Assembly (NCBI RefSeq): GCF_000472285.1
Contig: NZ_KI421413.1
Span: forward strand, 181,167 to 245,166
Direction: 5' to 3'
Length of the DNA: 64,000 bases
Origin: Desulfuromonas sp. TF
Lineage (GTDB): Bacteria; Desulfobacterota; Desulfuromonadia; Desulfuromonadales; ATBO01
Positions 51,854 through 62,022 of the stretch are shown here, in pieces. The notes beneath the pieces were generated by a model that saw only the letters and a list, made by a program, of their open reading frames with translations, was not told the DNA's origin and searched no databases. Position numbers and translations under genes: made by a program. Position 1 is the first letter of the stretch, and the number at the start of each line of letters is the position of its first letter.

Positions 51854-52323
51854 TGGGTCAATTGTGTGCGGGTACGGGAGACCTTGTCGAGGATGCCGTT
51901 GATAAAGGCGGGCGTATCCTTTGTGCCGAAGCGCTTGCCGATTTCAATGGCTTCATTGATCACCACGCTGGAAGGGACTTCCGTCTGATAGAGAAGTTCG
52001 AAGACGGCCATCCGCAAAAGGGACAGATCGACCCGAGCCATTCGGTCGAGAGCCCAGTTGGTGGAATGTTCTTCGATGGCCGCATCGATTTTCTCCAGGT
52101 GCTCTGCCACTCCCAGAACCAGCCCATCGGCAAAACGGCGCACCTCGGCGGGAATTGGCCGGTCGACCTCATCGCAGGGCTCGCCGAGGATATCCTCTTT
52201 GAAGCGGAAGCTCCGCCAGAAATCTTCCAGAACCTCGTCGATCGTCTCGGCATTCTGGTCCTGCAGTCCATAGATGATTTTGAGGGCCAACTCCCGCCCC
52301 CGGCGCCTTGTACCTTTGCTCAT
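51850..52323 (-). CDS. nusB: Transcription antitermination factor NusB
   Basis: 157 residues. The N-terminal RRRGRELALKIIYGLQ and C-terminal LLRMAVFELLYQTEVPSSVVINEAIEIGKRFG are NusB signatures. With NusE (S10) it binds boxA RNA for rRNA antitermination. It lies 8 bases after ribH. Confidence 0.97.
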   Translation of the reverse strand: MSKGTRRRGRELALKIIYGLQDQNAETIDEVLEDFWRSFRFKEDILGEPCDEVDRPIPAEVRRFADGLVLGVAEHLEKIDAAIEEHSTNWALDRMARVDLSLLRMAVFELLYQTEVPSSVVINEAIEIGKRFGTKDTPAFINGILDKVSRTRTQLTQ

Positions 52324-52331
52324 GGGGTTTC

Positions 52332-52796
52332 CTACAGGGCCTTGCAGAGGTTGACCATTTCGATGGCGGTGACGGCGGCTTCGAACCCCTTGTTCCCAGC
52401 TTTGCTTCCGGCCCGTTCGACGGCCTGCTCGATATTGTCGGTGGTCAGCACCCCGAAAGCGACGGGAATTCCAGCTTCAAGGCTCACGGAGGCGATACCC
52501 TTGGAGACTTCCGAACTGACATAATCGAAGTGTGGAGTCGCCCCCCGGATGACGGCTCCGAGGCAGATGACGGCGTCAAAGCGCCCAGACTCAACCATCT
52601 TTTTGGCGATCAGGGGAATTTCAAAAGCTCCCGGCACACGAACGAGCTGGATATCCTTCTCATCGGCGCCGTGCCGCACCAGCGCGTCCAGAGCCCCCTC
52701 CACCAGTCGATCGCAGATGAAGCTGTTGAACCGACTGACGGCCAGACCGAACTTGAGCCCTTTTGCGTCCAGTTTTCCTTCGATGGTCTTGGTCAT
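52332..52796 (-). CDS. ribH: 6,7-dimethyl-8-ribityllumazine synthase
   Basis: 154 residues. The motifs [30 protein letters not shown] and [16 protein letters not shown] are complete. It condenses the ribityl pyrimidine with dihydroxybutanone phosphate as the penultimate step of riboflavin synthesis. It lies 30 bases after ribBA. Confidence 0.98.
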   Translation of the reverse strand: MTKTIEGKLDAKGLKFGLAVSRFNSFICDRLVEGALDALVRHGADEKDIQLVRVPGAFEIPLIAKKMVESGRFDAVICLGAVIRGATPHFDYVSSEVSKGIASVSLEAGIPVAFGVLTTDNIEQAVERAGSKAGNKGFEAAVTAIEMVNLCKAL

Positions 52797-52826
52797 TTGG
52801 AATCCCTCCCGGATTCAAGGCAAAAA

Positions 52827-54032
52827 CTACAGGTTCTCGAGCAGATGCCCCATCTTTTCGCGCTTGGTCTTGAGATATTTGATGTTGCACTGGTTGGCTT
52901 CGATTTCGATGGACACCCGCTCCGTGATCTCCAGCCCATATCCCTGAAGGCCGACGATCTTTTTGGGATTGTTCGTCATCAAACGGATTTGGCGTACGCC
53001 AAGCTCGGCAAGGATCTGGGCCCCGATGCCGTAGTCGCGAAGGTCTGCCTGAAAGCCGAGCACCTCGTTGGCCTCAACGGTGTCATGACCGCAATCCTGG
53101 AGGGCGTAGGCCTTGAGCTTGTTGACCAGTCCGATCCCTCGCCCCTCCTGACGCATGTAAAGAATGACCCCGGAACCGGCCTCGGCGATCTGGCACATCG
53201 CGGCATGGAGCTGATCCCCGCAATCGCAGCGCTGGGAGCCGAAGACGTCTCCGGTCAGGCATTCGGAATGAACCCGTACGAGAACCGGCTTTTCGGGATC
53301 GATCTCGCCTTTGACCAGAGCCAGATGCTGTGCGTTGTCCACGTCGTTTTCATAGGCAATGGCCCTGAAATCGCCGCCAAAGGGAGTGGGCAGAACGGTT
53401 TCGGCTGCCCGCCGCACCAGCAGTTCCTTACGCATGCGGTAGGCCACCAGGTCGGCAATGGAGATGGTCTTCAGGCCGTGCTTTTCGCCAAATTTCATCA
53501 ACTGCGGCATCCGGGCCATGGTGCCGTCGTCGTTCATGATTTCGCAGATGACCCCGGCCGGTTTCAATCCCGCAAGCCGGGACAGGTCGACCGATCCTTC
53601 GGTCTGCCCGGCCCGCACCAGCACCCCGCCCTTCTTCGCCCGCAGGGGGAAGACATGACCGGGGCGGGCCAGATCTTTCGCCGTGGTGTCGTCGGCCAGT
53701 GCGACCTGAATCGTCCGCGAGCGGTCTGCGGCCGAAATCCCGGTGGTGACACCCCTTCGTGCTTCAATGGAAATGGTGAAGGCTGTACCGAAAGAGGAGG
53801 AATTTTCCCTGACCATCAGAGGAAGATCGAGAAAATCGGCGCGCTCCTCGGTGAGCGACAGGCAGATCAGTCCCCGTCCTTCCTTGGCCATGAAATTGAT
53901 CGCTTCCGGGGTGATCAGTTCAGCGGCCATGGCGAGATCCCCTTCATTCTCACGGTCCTCGTCGTCGACCAGGATGACCATTTTCCCCTGGCGGATGTCT
54001 TCCAGCGCTGCTTCTATCTTGGCAATCGGCAT
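52827..54032 (-). CDS. ribBA: Bifunctional DHBP synthase / GTP cyclohydrolase II
   Basis: 401 residues. The N-terminal half is 3,4-dihydroxy-2-butanone 4-phosphate synthase ([17 protein letters not shown]). The C-terminal half is GTP cyclohydrolase II with zinc cysteines in [15 protein letters not shown] and the REGRGIGL motif. It makes both precursors of riboflavin. Confidence 0.97.
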   Translation of the reverse strand: MPIAKIEAALEDIRQGKMVILVDDEDRENEGDLAMAAELITPEAINFMAKEGRGLICLSLTEERADFLDLPLMVRENSSSFGTAFTISIEARRGVTTGISAADRSRTIQVALADDTTAKDLARPGHVFPLRAKKGGVLVRAGQTEGSVDLSRLAGLKPAGVICEIMNDDGTMARMPQLMKFGEKHGLKTISIADLVAYRMRKELLVRRAAETVLPTPFGGDFRAIAYENDVDNAQHLALVKGEIDPEKPVLVRVHSECLTGDVFGSQRCDCGDQLHAAMCQIAEAGSGVILYMRQEGRGIGLVNKLKAYALQDCGHDTVEANEVLGFQADLRDYGIGAQILAELGVRQIRLMTNNPKKIVGLQGYGLEITERVSIEIEANQCNIKYLKTKREKMGHLLENL

Positions 54033-54065
54033 TATAATCGCGTCCTTTCGTGACCCATGACTATG

Positions 54066-54716
54066 TCACAGAAATCCATGCTTGGCAAGAAAATCGAGGC
54101 TCAAGGGCCTCTTCTCGGGGCCCTGTTCGCGGCCTCCCATCAGCCGTTCCACATATTTGCCGATGATGTCCACTTCAATGTTCACCCGGGCGCCCACGCT
54201 CTTTTCCTTCAGCGTGGTCATCTCCAGGGTATGGGGTATGACCGCGACCGAAAAAGTCTGGTCTGAAACGGCATTGACCGTCAGACTGATCCCGTCGATG
54301 GCCACCGACCCCTTCTCCACCAGGTACCGGTCGACGGCTTCCGGGAGGGCGAAGGTGAAGCGAATGGCGTTGGCATCCCGTCTCCGTTCAGTAATGGTTG
54401 CGAGGGCATCGACATGGCCGCTGACCAGGTGGCCGCCGAGGCGGTCCGAGAGCCGCAGCGCCCGCTCCAGGTTGACTCTGGCTCCGGGGGCGAGCCCTCC
54501 CAGACTCGTACGATCGAGGGTTTCGGGTGATACGTCCGCGGAAAAAACCCCTCCGCCGAAGGAAACCACCGTCAGGCAGATGCCGTTGACGGCAATGCTC
54601 TCACCGAGTTGCAGCTCGGACATGGGAATGCCCGTGGCTACAGTGAGCCGGATGCTTTCGGCTCCCTGGCGGAATTCGCGGACCGTTCCGAGGTCTTCGA
54701 TCAGGCCGGTGAACAT
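54066..54716 (-). CDS. ribE: Riboflavin synthase, alpha subunit
   Basis: 216 residues in two lumazine-binding repeats: MFTGLIEDLGTV...GICLTVVSFGGG and a second with GSVAIDGISLTVNAVSD. It dismutates two lumazines to riboflavin. It overlaps the ribD stop by 16 bases. Confidence 0.97.
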   Translation of the reverse strand: MFTGLIEDLGTVREFRQGAESIRLTVATGIPMSELQLGESIAVNGICLTVVSFGGGVFSADVSPETLDRTSLGGLAPGARVNLERALRLSDRLGGHLVSGHVDALATITERRRDANAIRFTFALPEAVDRYLVEKGSVAIDGISLTVNAVSDQTFSVAVIPHTLEMTTLKEKSVGARVNIEVDIIGKYVERLMGGREQGPEKRPLSLDFLAKHGFL

Positions 54717-55825
54717 TTTCCAACCTCCCCTTCGATCAGAACATCATCGGCAAACCGTCTGACAAAGATGTCGCTGAGCCGCAGAGCATCGGCGATTCGT
54801 GTCGCACCCCGGCCGGCAAAAAGCCCCTTGCCGTCATCCCCGCCGATCAGAACCGGCGCGATGAAGATCATCACCCGGTCGATCAGTCCGGCTTGCAGAA
54901 GGGAAGAGCCGAGTTCACTCCCCCCCTCCAGCAGCACGCTCTGAATTCCCCGCGCTCCCAGTTCCGTCATCAGCTCTGCCGGGTCGACGCGACCGTTCTT
55001 TTCACTTATCTGTAGAACTTCGACACCCCTTTCCTCAAGGCGGGCGACTTTGTCCGGCGGCGCAGCCCGGGTCGTGGCAATGAGAGTGGCTGCCTCCGAA
55101 GGCACGGACAAAACCGTCGCCTTCTCGGAAATGCGCAGCCTGGAGTCGACCACGATGCGCAGGGGATCCCGTCCACCGTCCGGGAGACGGGTGGTAAGGC
55201 GGGGGTTGTCATCCAGGACGGTGCCGATACCCACCATGACGGCGTCAACTCGGTCGCGAAGGCGATGGACATGCTCCCGGCTGCCGGGACCGGAAATCCA
55301 CTTGGAATCGCCGGATGAAGTGGCGGTCTTTCCGTCCAGGGTCATGGCGGATTTGAGGATAACGAAAGGAAGACCGGTGGTGATGTGTTTAGCGAAAGGG
55401 GCGATCAGGCGCCGGCATTCGGATTCCAGGATTCCGACCTGCACCGGTATCCCGGCCCCCTGAAGGCCGGTGATCCCCTGCCCCTCCACCAGCGGGTTGG
55501 GGTCCCGGGTTCCGATGAATACCCTTCTGATTCCTGCGCCGATAACCGCCTCGACGCAGGGGCCGGTCCTGCCCTGGTGGGAACAGGGCTCGAGGGTGAC
55601 GTAAAGGTCCGCGCCGCGCGCCTTTTCCCCAGCCTGGCGCAGGGCGAAGATTTCGGCATGGGGCTGACCGGCCTGTGGATGGAAACCTTCGCCGACGATG
55701 GCCCCGTCACGCACGACGACCGCTCCGACGGGAGGATTGGGGCGGGTGCGTCCCTCGGCTCTTCTTCCCAGCTCCAGAGCCCGGACCATGTAATCTTCTG
55801 TTAACCGCATCACATCTTTTGCCAT
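54701..55825 (-). CDS. ribD: Bifunctional deaminase/reductase RibD
   Basis: 374 residues from the ATG at 55825 (the ATG at 55810 is an alternative; neither has a strong ribosome site). The N-terminal zinc deaminase has HAEIFAL and PCSHQGRTGPC; the C-terminal reductase begins with LPFVILKSAMTLDGK. It carries out steps two and three of riboflavin synthesis. It is first of the ribD-ribE-ribBA-ribH series. I see no FMN riboswitch upstream; nrdR ends 31 bases before it. Confidence 0.95.
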   Translation of the reverse strand: MAKDVMRLTEDYMVRALELGRRAEGRTRPNPPVGAVVVRDGAIVGEGFHPQAGQPHAEIFALRQAGEKARGADLYVTLEPCSHQGRTGPCVEAVIGAGIRRVFIGTRDPNPLVEGQGITGLQGAGIPVQVGILESECRRLIAPFAKHITTGLPFVILKSAMTLDGKTATSSGDSKWISGPGSREHVHRLRDRVDAVMVGIGTVLDDNPRLTTRLPDGGRDPLRIVVDSRLRISEKATVLSVPSEAATLIATTRAAPPDKVARLEERGVEVLQISEKNGRVDPAELMTELGARGIQSVLLEGGSELGSSLLQAGLIDRVMIFIAPVLIGGDDGKGLFAGRGATRIADALRLSDIFVRRFADDVLIEGEVGKCSPA

Positions 55826-55856
55826 GGCATTGCGAGACGGAACCGGCCGAACCGGT

Positions 55857-56330
55857 TCAGGGCCGCCCCTTCCCCTCATCCTTGGCCAGTATTTCCTTGA
55901 GCTCGGCCATGAACTCGTTGATGTCTTTAAACTGACGATATACTGAAGCAAAACGTACGTAGGCGACCTCATCGATATCGTGCAGGGCCTCCATCACCGC
56001 CTTGCCGATCCTGCTCGCCTCAATTTCCTTTTCACCGCTCTCCTGAAGCGTGACTTCAAGGCGGTCGACCATTTTTTCAATGGTGGCGATGGACACCGGC
56101 CGTTTTTCACAGGCCCGCTGCATGCCGGAAATAATCTTCTGGCGGTCGAAGGGTTCCCTGCGTCCGTCTTTTTTCACCACCAGGGGAAGAGTTTCCTCCA
56201 CCCTCTCATACGTGGTGAAGCGACGCTCGCAGTCCACGCACTCCCGGCGGCGCCTGATATTGTTTCCTTCCCTGCCCAGGCGGGAATCGATCACCTTTGT
56301 ATCGGCAAAACCACAGAAGGGGCACTTCAT
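55857..56330 (-). CDS. nrdR: Transcriptional repressor NrdR
   Basis: 157 residues. An N-terminal zinc ribbon ([30 protein letters not shown]) is followed by an ATP-cone ([20 protein letters not shown]). It represses ribonucleotide reductase genes when dATP is high. It overlaps comEB by 4 bases. Confidence 0.97.
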   Translation of the reverse strand: MKCPFCGFADTKVIDSRLGREGNNIRRRRECVDCERRFTTYERVEETLPLVVKKDGRREPFDRQKIISGMQRACEKRPVSIATIEKMVDRLEVTLQESGEKEIEASRIGKAVMEALHDIDEVAYVRFASVYRQFKDINEFMAELKEILAKDEGKGRP

Positions 56331-56803
56331 GGCGCGTTCTCCGCGTTCAGGGTCGACTGGTCACCAAAGGAGCAGACCTCAATGGACGACTCGCCGAGCA
56401 TCTCAAGGGAAAGCTCATCCGGATATCCTTCGAGATAGACGATCCTCCGGACTCCCGAATTGATAATCATTTTAGAGCAGATGATGCAGGGAGAGTTGGT
56501 GCAGTAGAGAGTCGCTTCGGCTATGTTGACGCCGTGTTTAGCCGCCTGGATGATGGCGTTCTGTTCGGCATGAAGTCCCCGGCATAATTCATGGCGTTCC
56601 CCTGAAGGGACATTCAGCTTCTGCCGCAGGCAGCCGACCTCGCTGCAATGCGTTATACCCGAGGGAGTCCCGTTGTAGCCGGTAGCCAGAATGTTCTTGT
56701 CCTTAACCAGCACGGCGCCTACCTGACGGCGCAGGCAGGTCGAGCGCCTGGCCACCAGGCGGGCGATATCCATGAAATATTCTTCCCAGGAAGGTCGGTT
56801 CAT
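56327..56803 (-). CDS. comEB: dCMP/cytidine deaminase family protein
   Basis: 158 residues. The zinc site is HAEQNAI with PCIICSKMI, and [20 protein letters not shown] is the dCMP-deaminase pattern. It deaminates dCMP to dUMP for dTTP synthesis. It overlaps glyA and nrdR by 4 bases each, so the three are translationally coupled. Confidence 0.93.
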   Translation of the reverse strand: MNRPSWEEYFMDIARLVARRSTCLRRQVGAVLVKDKNILATGYNGTPSGITHCSEVGCLRQKLNVPSGERHELCRGLHAEQNAIIQAAKHGVNIAEATLYCTNSPCIICSKMIINSGVRRIVYLEGYPDELSLEMLGESSIEVCSFGDQSTLNAENAP

Positions 56804-58050
56804 TTCAGACGATGTGCATACAGGGGGAATTTACGGCAAAGCTCCTTCACCTCGTTGCGGATGAGGGCCAATTCCGCTTCGTTGCCGACGTTCTGAAGAG
56901 CCCGGCCGATCCACGTGGCCACCGTCTCCATCTCTTCTTCCTTAAGGCCGCGGCTGGTGGTTGCAGGTGTGCCGATACGGAAACCGCTGGTCACAAAAGG
57001 CGAACGGGTGTCGAAAGGGACCGCATTCTTGTTCACCGTTATTCCTGCCATCTCCAGGGTCTCTTCCGCCATCTTCCCGGTGATTTCACTCCCCGAAAGG
57101 TCGACAAGCATGAGGTGATTATCCGTACCTCCGGAAACCAGATTGAAGCCCCGCCGCATCAGTCCGTCAGCCAGTGCTCTGGCGTTCTTTACCACCTGGA
57201 GGGCGTAACCCTTGAATTCGGGTTCCAGTGCTTCCTTGAAAGCCACAGCCTTGGCGGCGATGACGTGCATCAGCGGTCCGCCCTGAATGCCGGGAAAGAT
57301 GTTGCTGTTCAGCTTTTTAGCGAACTCTTCGCGGCACAGAATCATCCCGCCGCGGGGGCCTCTCAAGGTTTTATGGGTGGTCGTGGTAACGAATTCCGCG
57401 TGTGGGACCGGACTGGGGTGAACTCCCGCCGCTACCAGGCCGGCGATGTGCGCCATGTCGACCATCACCATGGCGCCAACCTTGTCGGCGATGCGCCGGA
57501 AGGCTTCGAAATCGATGGTGCGCGGATAGGCGCTGGCTCCGACCACGATCAGCTTGGGCTTGTGTTCCTCGGCAAGACGCTCCGCCTCTTCGTAATCGAT
57601 GATTCCGGTTTCCTTTTTCACCCCGTAAGGGAGGATGTTGAAGAGTTTGCCAGAGAAATTGACGGGAGATCCATGGGTGAGATGGCCGCCATGGGCCAGA
57701 TTCATCCCGAGCACCGTATCACCGGGCTGACAGACGGAAAAATAGACCGCCATATTCGCCTGTGACCCGGAATGAGGCTGCACATTGACGTGTTCGGCGC
57801 CGAAGAGCTCTTTGGCACGATCAATGGCCAGCTGTTCGGCCACATCGACGAATTCACAGCCGCCGTAATAGCGTTTGCCGGGATACCCTTCGGCATACTT
57901 GTTGGTCAGTACCGACCCCTGCGCCTCGAGCACCCGTTCGCTGACAAAGTTTTCCGAAGCGATGAATTCCAGACTGTATTCCTGGCGTTCCGTCTCCCGA
58001 CGGATAGCGGCGGCGATTTCAGGATCGAACTGCTTGAGGGTCTCGGACAT
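56800..58050 (-). CDS. glyA: Serine hydroxymethyltransferase
   Basis: 416 residues from the ATG at 58050 (GGAGG ten bases upstream). The PLP lysine is in [13 protein letters not shown], and the N-terminal [21 protein letters not shown] is characteristic. It interconverts serine and glycine and makes methylene-THF, which pairs with the neighbouring dCMP deaminase in thymidylate supply. Confidence 0.98.
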   Translation of the reverse strand: MSETLKQFDPEIAAAIRRETERQEYSLEFIASENFVSERVLEAQGSVLTNKYAEGYPGKRYYGGCEFVDVAEQLAIDRAKELFGAEHVNVQPHSGSQANMAVYFSVCQPGDTVLGMNLAHGGHLTHGSPVNFSGKLFNILPYGVKKETGIIDYEEAERLAEEHKPKLIVVGASAYPRTIDFEAFRRIADKVGAMVMVDMAHIAGLVAAGVHPSPVPHAEFVTTTTHKTLRGPRGGMILCREEFAKKLNSNIFPGIQGGPLMHVIAAKAVAFKEALEPEFKGYALQVVKNARALADGLMRRGFNLVSGGTDNHLMLVDLSGSEITGKMAEETLEMAGITVNKNAVPFDTRSPFVTSGFRIGTPATTSRGLKEEEMETVATWIGRALQNVGNEAELALIRNEVKELCRKFPLYAHRLK

Positions 58051-58102
58051 CTTGTTCAAACCTCCTCAGGGAACGGGTCAGGTAATGGTATACGATTCTT
58101 TG

Positions 58103-58137
58103 GAAAAAGGAAAGGCAGGCACGAGGCCTGCCCTTCC
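58103..58137 (-). terminator. Terminator between rpiB and glyA
   Basis: On the minus strand GGAAGGGCAGGC and GCCTGCCTTTCC (one G-T wobble) close a 5-base loop, then TTTTTCC. It lies 13 bases after rpiB and splits the fab-rpiB transcript from the glyA group. Confidence 0.85.
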
Positions 58138-58149
58138 GGAGCGGGAGGA

Positions 58150-58605
58150 TCAGAGCTCTCCGTCCCGGATCTTCTGTTCGATCTGGGAGATCTTATCCAG
58201 TCGCCCCTGGTGTCGTCCCCCTTCAAAGGCCGTCTCCAGCCAGGTTTGAACCATGGCGCAGGCCTGTTCCGGTTTCAGCACCCTGCCGCCCATGACGATG
58301 ACATTGGCGTTGTTGTGTTCCTTGGACATGCGGGCGGTGAACTCGTCGGTGATCAGGGCGGCGCGAATTCCGGGAAACTTGTTGGCGGCAATGGACATGC
58401 CGATGCCGGTGCCGCAGATCAGTATTCCATTTTCGGCTTCTCCCCGAGTCAGGGCGACAGCCAGCTTTTCGGCAAAATCGGGGTAGTCCACGGAATTACT
58501 GTTCATGGTCCCCAGATCACGGACTTCGATGCGTCTGTCTTCGAGAAAAGACTTGATCGCGTCCTTCAGTTCCAGGCCGCCGTGGTCACTGGCAATAATG
58601 AACAT
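58150..58605 (-). CDS. rpiB: Ribose 5-phosphate isomerase B
   Basis: 151 residues from the ATG at 58605 (MFIIASDHGGLELKDAIKSF). The active-site cysteine is in ILICGTGIGMSIAANK, and the SKEHNNANVIVMGGR segment is conserved. It interconverts ribose 5-phosphate and ribulose 5-phosphate. It starts 4 bases after the fabF stop. Confidence 0.97.
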   Translation of the reverse strand: MFIIASDHGGLELKDAIKSFLEDRRIEVRDLGTMNSNSVDYPDFAEKLAVALTRGEAENGILICGTGIGMSIAANKFPGIRAALITDEFTARMSKEHNNANVIVMGGRVLKPEQACAMVQTWLETAFEGGRHQGRLDKISQIEQKIRDGEL

Positions 58606-58609
58606 CGGA

Positions 58610-59842
58610 TCAGACTTTCCTGAAGAGCAGGGTGGCGTTGGTGCCGCCAAAACCGAGCGAATTGGACATGGCCACCCGCACCTCGGTCTGGCGCGCCTCG
58701 TTGGGCACATAGTCGAGATCGCAGTCGGGATCCGGATCGACATAGTTGATGGTCGGCGGAACCGCGCCGCGATCCATCGCCAGGAGGCAGTAAACCGCCT
58801 CGAACCCACCAGCGGCCCCAAGCCCGTGCCCGGTCATGCCCTTGGTGGAGCTGACCATGACCTTCTTTGCGTGATTGCCCAGAACGGTCTTGATGGCCAT
58901 CGTCTCGAACCGGTCGTTGAAAGGCGTGGAGGTGCCGTGGGCGTTGATATAGTCGACTTCGGCGGCGTCGATCCCCGCACCCGCGAGAGCCATCTTCATG
59001 CACCGGGCGGCGCCCTCCCCTTCGGGCGCAGGGGCCGTAAGGTGATAGGCATCTCCGGTCAGGCCGTATCCGACAACTTCGCCGTAGATTTTGGCGCCTC
59101 GCTTTTTGGCCGACTCGTATTCCTCGAGAATGACGATGCCAGCCCCCTCGGCCATGACGAATCCGTCCCGTCCCATATCGAAGGGGCGGCTGGCTGCGGT
59201 GGGGTCATCATTTCGGGTGGAGAGTGCCTTCATGACGTTGAAGCCGCCGATGGCCAGGGGCGTTATGGTCGATTCGGCGCCGCCGGCAATCATCGCATCG
59301 GCGTCGCCGCGCTGGATCATGCGGTAGGCGTCCCCGATGGAGTGCGTCCCGGTGGCACAGGCGGAGACGGATGATAGATTGGGGCCCTTGGCGCCGTGTT
59401 TGATCGAGATCTGGCCCGGCGCGAGATTGATGATCAGCATCGGAATGAAGAAAGGGGAGATTTTCTTGTATCCGCCTTCGAGCATCGCCTTATGATATTT
59501 CTCGATGGTCGGCAAACCGCCAAGCCCCGATCCGACCAGAACGCCTACCCGTTCGGCATTCTCATCAGTGATCTGCAGACCGGAATCCTTCATAGCCAGA
59601 TCGGCCGCTCCCATGGCGTACTGAATAAAGAGGTCCATCTTCTTGAGCTCTTTTTTCTCGATGAACTCTTCCGCGTTGAAATCCTTGACCTCGGCGGCAA
59701 TCTGAGTCGGCAGTTCCGAAGCATCAAAACGAGTAATCGGGCCAATACCCGATTGGCCTCGCATCAAGGCATCCCAGTTCTTTTGCACGCCGGTTCCAAG
59801 AGGTGAAACCACGCCGACGCCAGTTACGACGACTCTACGCAT
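58610..59842 (-). CDS. fabF: Beta-ketoacyl-ACP synthase II
   Basis: 410 residues from the ATG at 59842 (GGAGGAAAT upstream). The Cys-His-His triad is in [25 protein letters not shown] and [13 protein letters not shown]. It elongates acyl-ACP with malonyl-ACP. It is separated from acpP by 159 bases that include a perfect hairpin. Confidence 0.97.
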   Translation of the reverse strand: MRRVVVTGVGVVSPLGTGVQKNWDALMRGQSGIGPITRFDASELPTQIAAEVKDFNAEEFIEKKELKKMDLFIQYAMGAADLAMKDSGLQITDENAERVGVLVGSGLGGLPTIEKYHKAMLEGGYKKISPFFIPMLIINLAPGQISIKHGAKGPNLSSVSACATGTHSIGDAYRMIQRGDADAMIAGGAESTITPLAIGGFNVMKALSTRNDDPTAASRPFDMGRDGFVMAEGAGIVILEEYESAKKRGAKIYGEVVGYGLTGDAYHLTAPAPEGEGAARCMKMALAGAGIDAAEVDYINAHGTSTPFNDRFETMAIKTVLGNHAKKVMVSSTKGMTGHGLGAAGGFEAVYCLLAMDRGAVPPTINYVDPDPDCDLDYVPNEARQTEVRVAMSNSLGFGGTNATLLFRKV

Positions 59843-59962
59843 ATATTTCCTCCGCAAGGGATCTGATCCGTTTCCAGCTATCTATGTCTAACTGTCGAGG
59901 CCGGTGAATCACTTCCGCCCGCCGGACATTGAGTTTGCAAATTCGGTAGTAAGACAAAATAC

Positions 59963-59989
59963 GGGAGGAGGAAATAATTTCCTCCTCCC
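59963..59989 (-). terminator. Perfect 12-base-pair hairpin after acpP
   Basis: GGGAGGAGGAAA and TTTCCTCCTCCC around a 3-base loop, then GTATTTTGTC on the minus strand. The T tract is short, so termination is probably partial. It lies 12 bases after the acpP stop and may set acpP above fabF in expression. Confidence 0.65.
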
Positions 59990-60001
59990 CATGGAAAAAC
60001 T

Positions 60002-60235
60002 TCAGGAATTTTCAGTGATGTAGGTGATGGCGTCCTGAACGGTCTGGATCTTTTCCGCGTCTTCGTCGGAGATCTCGATATCGAACTCCTCTTCGAGCGC
60101 CATTACGAGTTCGACGGTGTCGAGAGAATCGGCGCCGAGATCGTCCATGAAAGCCGCCTCATTGGTCACCTGACCTTCGTCAACGCCAAGTTGTTCCGCC
60201 ACAATCTGCTTAACTCTTTCTTCAATCGAAGCCAT
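60002..60235 (-). CDS. acpP: Acyl carrier protein
   Basis: 77 residues from the ATG at 60235 (GGAGGTGA upstream). The phosphopantetheine serine is in [20 protein letters not shown], and the protein is strongly acidic. It carries growing acyl chains. Confidence 0.98.
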   Translation of the reverse strand: MASIEERVKQIVAEQLGVDEGQVTNEAAFMDDLGADSLDTVELVMALEEEFDIEISDEDAEKIQTVQDAITYITENS

Positions 60236-60292
60236 TTGCTTCACCTCCTGTGTATGATGTTACGGCCGATCGGAGATCGGACAGTGAGAAAC

Positions 60293-61027
60293 CTACATGT
60301 ACATGCCGCCGTTGACTGCCAGCACCTGCCCGGTGATGTAACCGGAGGCCTCGGTGGCAAGGAAAATGACGGCATTAGCGATATCTTCGGGTCCACCCAG
60401 GCGCTCCATGGGGATCTGGGAGGAGAGTTCCTGGCGGGCCTTCTCCGGAAGAGCGTCAGTCATGGCCGTGGCGATGAATCCGGGAGCCACGGCATTGACG
60501 GTCACGTTTCGGCGGGCCAGTTCACGGGCGTTCGATTTGGTCAGACCGATAAGGCCGGCCTTGCTGGCGCAGTAGTTTGCCTGCCCGGCGTTCCCCATCT
60601 GCCCGACGATGGAGGCGATATTGATAATCCGGCCGTAACGCTGCTTGCTCATGATCTTGGCAGCGGAACGGGTGCAGAGGAAGGCGCCTTTGAGATTGAC
60701 GTTCAGAACCGCATCCCATTGCTCATCCTTCATCCGCAGCAGAAGGGCATCCTGGGTGATGCCGGCGTTGTTGACCAGAATGTCCACCTGAGAAAAGGCT
60801 TTGAGAGCTTCTTCGAAAATCCGCTCTACATCGGCGGAGTCCGTGACGTTCCCCTGGACGGCGATCGCCTCCGTGCCGCTGGCCTTGAGTTCGGCGACAA
60901 ATTGCTCCGTGGCCTGCATATCGAGATCCACCGCAACGATTCGGGCTCCCCGGGCAGCCAGAGCTTCGGTGATGCTTCGACCGATGCCGCGGGAAGCCCC
61001 GGTTACAATAGCCACTCTATTTTCCAT
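60293..61027 (-). CDS. fabG: 3-oxoacyl-ACP reductase
   Basis: 244 residues from the ATG at 61027 (AAAGGAG nine bases upstream; ATG at 61036 is also possible). It is a short-chain dehydrogenase with cofactor motif TGASRGIGRSI, NNAGITQDALL, and catalytic YCASK in ANYCASKAGLIG. It reduces beta-ketoacyl-ACP with NADPH. Confidence 0.97.
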   Translation of the reverse strand: MENRVAIVTGASRGIGRSITEALAARGARIVAVDLDMQATEQFVAELKASGTEAIAVQGNVTDSADVERIFEEALKAFSQVDILVNNAGITQDALLLRMKDEQWDAVLNVNLKGAFLCTRSAAKIMSKQRYGRIINIASIVGQMGNAGQANYCASKAGLIGLTKSNARELARRNVTVNAVAPGFIATAMTDALPEKARQELSSQIPMERLGGPEDIANAVIFLATEASGYITGQVLAVNGGMYM

Positions 61028-61074
61028 AGCAGACATCTCCTTTGATTCAGAAATCACGAGAAAAGTATAACGAA

Positions 61075-61995
61075 CTACGCCTTAAGAGACCTCAGGCCGG
61101 CCACATCTGAAAAGCTCTGCGCCTCAACTTCTTTGTCGATGCGCTTGACGAGTCCAGCCAGGACTTTTCCGGGCCCGATTTCGATGAACCGCTTAACCCC
61201 CAACCCGACCATGGCACGAACCGATTCATCCCAGCGGACCGGCGAACTCACCTGAGTGACGAGAAGATCCTTGACCCTGGAGGCATCGGCGTTGGGAACG
61301 GCCTCGACATTGCTGATTACGGGGATGTTCAAGGGGTTTACCGCAATACTCTCGAGCACTTCCTTGAGCCGTTCTCCGGCCGGAACCATGAGGGAACAAT
61401 GAAAGGGCGCGCTTACCGGGAGCGGAAGAGCCCTTTTGGCCCCCTTGGCCTTGGCCAGATCAATGGCCCTTTCGACGGCATCGGCATGGCCGGCGATCAC
61501 CACCTGACCGGGGCTGTTGAAATTGGCGGGTGAAACCACCTTCCCCTGTGCGGCTTCTCGGCAGACATCCTCGAGAGGTGCACCGTCGAGACCGATAATA
61601 GCCGCCATGGCTCCCTCCCCGACCGGCACCGCCTCCTGCATGAAGGCGCCCCGCTTACGGACGACGCGCACGGCATCGGCAAAGGAGAGCGCGCCGGCTC
61701 CGACCAGGGCCGAGTATTCCCCGAGGGAATGACCGGCGGCAAAGGCGGGAGCAAAACCGGTTTCCTGCTCGATCACCCTGAGAGCGGCGATGCTGACCGT
61801 CAGTATCGCCGGTTGGGTGTTCGTGGTCAGTTTGAGATCCTCTTCGGGGCCATCGAAGCAGAGAGAAGCCAGATCGAAGCCCAGGCTGTCGTTCGCCTCT
61901 TCGAAGAGCTGTTTCGCCACGGAAAAGTTGTCCGCCAGATCCTTGCCCATGCCGGCATACTGAGAACCCTGGCCGGGAAAAACAAAACCGATCAT
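61075..61995 (-). CDS. fabD: Malonyl-CoA:ACP transacylase
   Basis: 306 residues. The GQGSQYAGMGKDL start and nucleophile serine in GHSLGEYSAL are typical. It loads malonyl groups on ACP. The start follows fabH by 27 bases. Confidence 0.97.
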   Translation of the reverse strand: MIGFVFPGQGSQYAGMGKDLADNFSVAKQLFEEANDSLGFDLASLCFDGPEEDLKLTTNTQPAILTVSIAALRVIEQETGFAPAFAAGHSLGEYSALVGAGALSFADAVRVVRKRGAFMQEAVPVGEGAMAAIIGLDGAPLEDVCREAAQGKVVSPANFNSPGQVVIAGHADAVERAIDLAKAKGAKRALPLPVSAPFHCSLMVPAGERLKEVLESIAVNPLNIPVISNVEAVPNADASRVKDLLVTQVSSPVRWDESVRAMVGLGVKRFIEIGPGKVLAGLVKRIDKEVEAQSFSDVAGLRSLKA

Positions 61996-62022
61996 GAAAT
62001 CAAAAGCTCCTCAAAGTAATGA

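Noticed and set aside
55826-55856. FMN riboswitch before ribD
   Set aside because: The gap between nrdR and ribD is only 31 bases, too short for the RFN element.
54701-55972. ribD start at 55972 or other upstream codons
   Set aside because: The first 49 residues overlap nrdR and do not resemble RibD; homology begins at the ATG near 55825.
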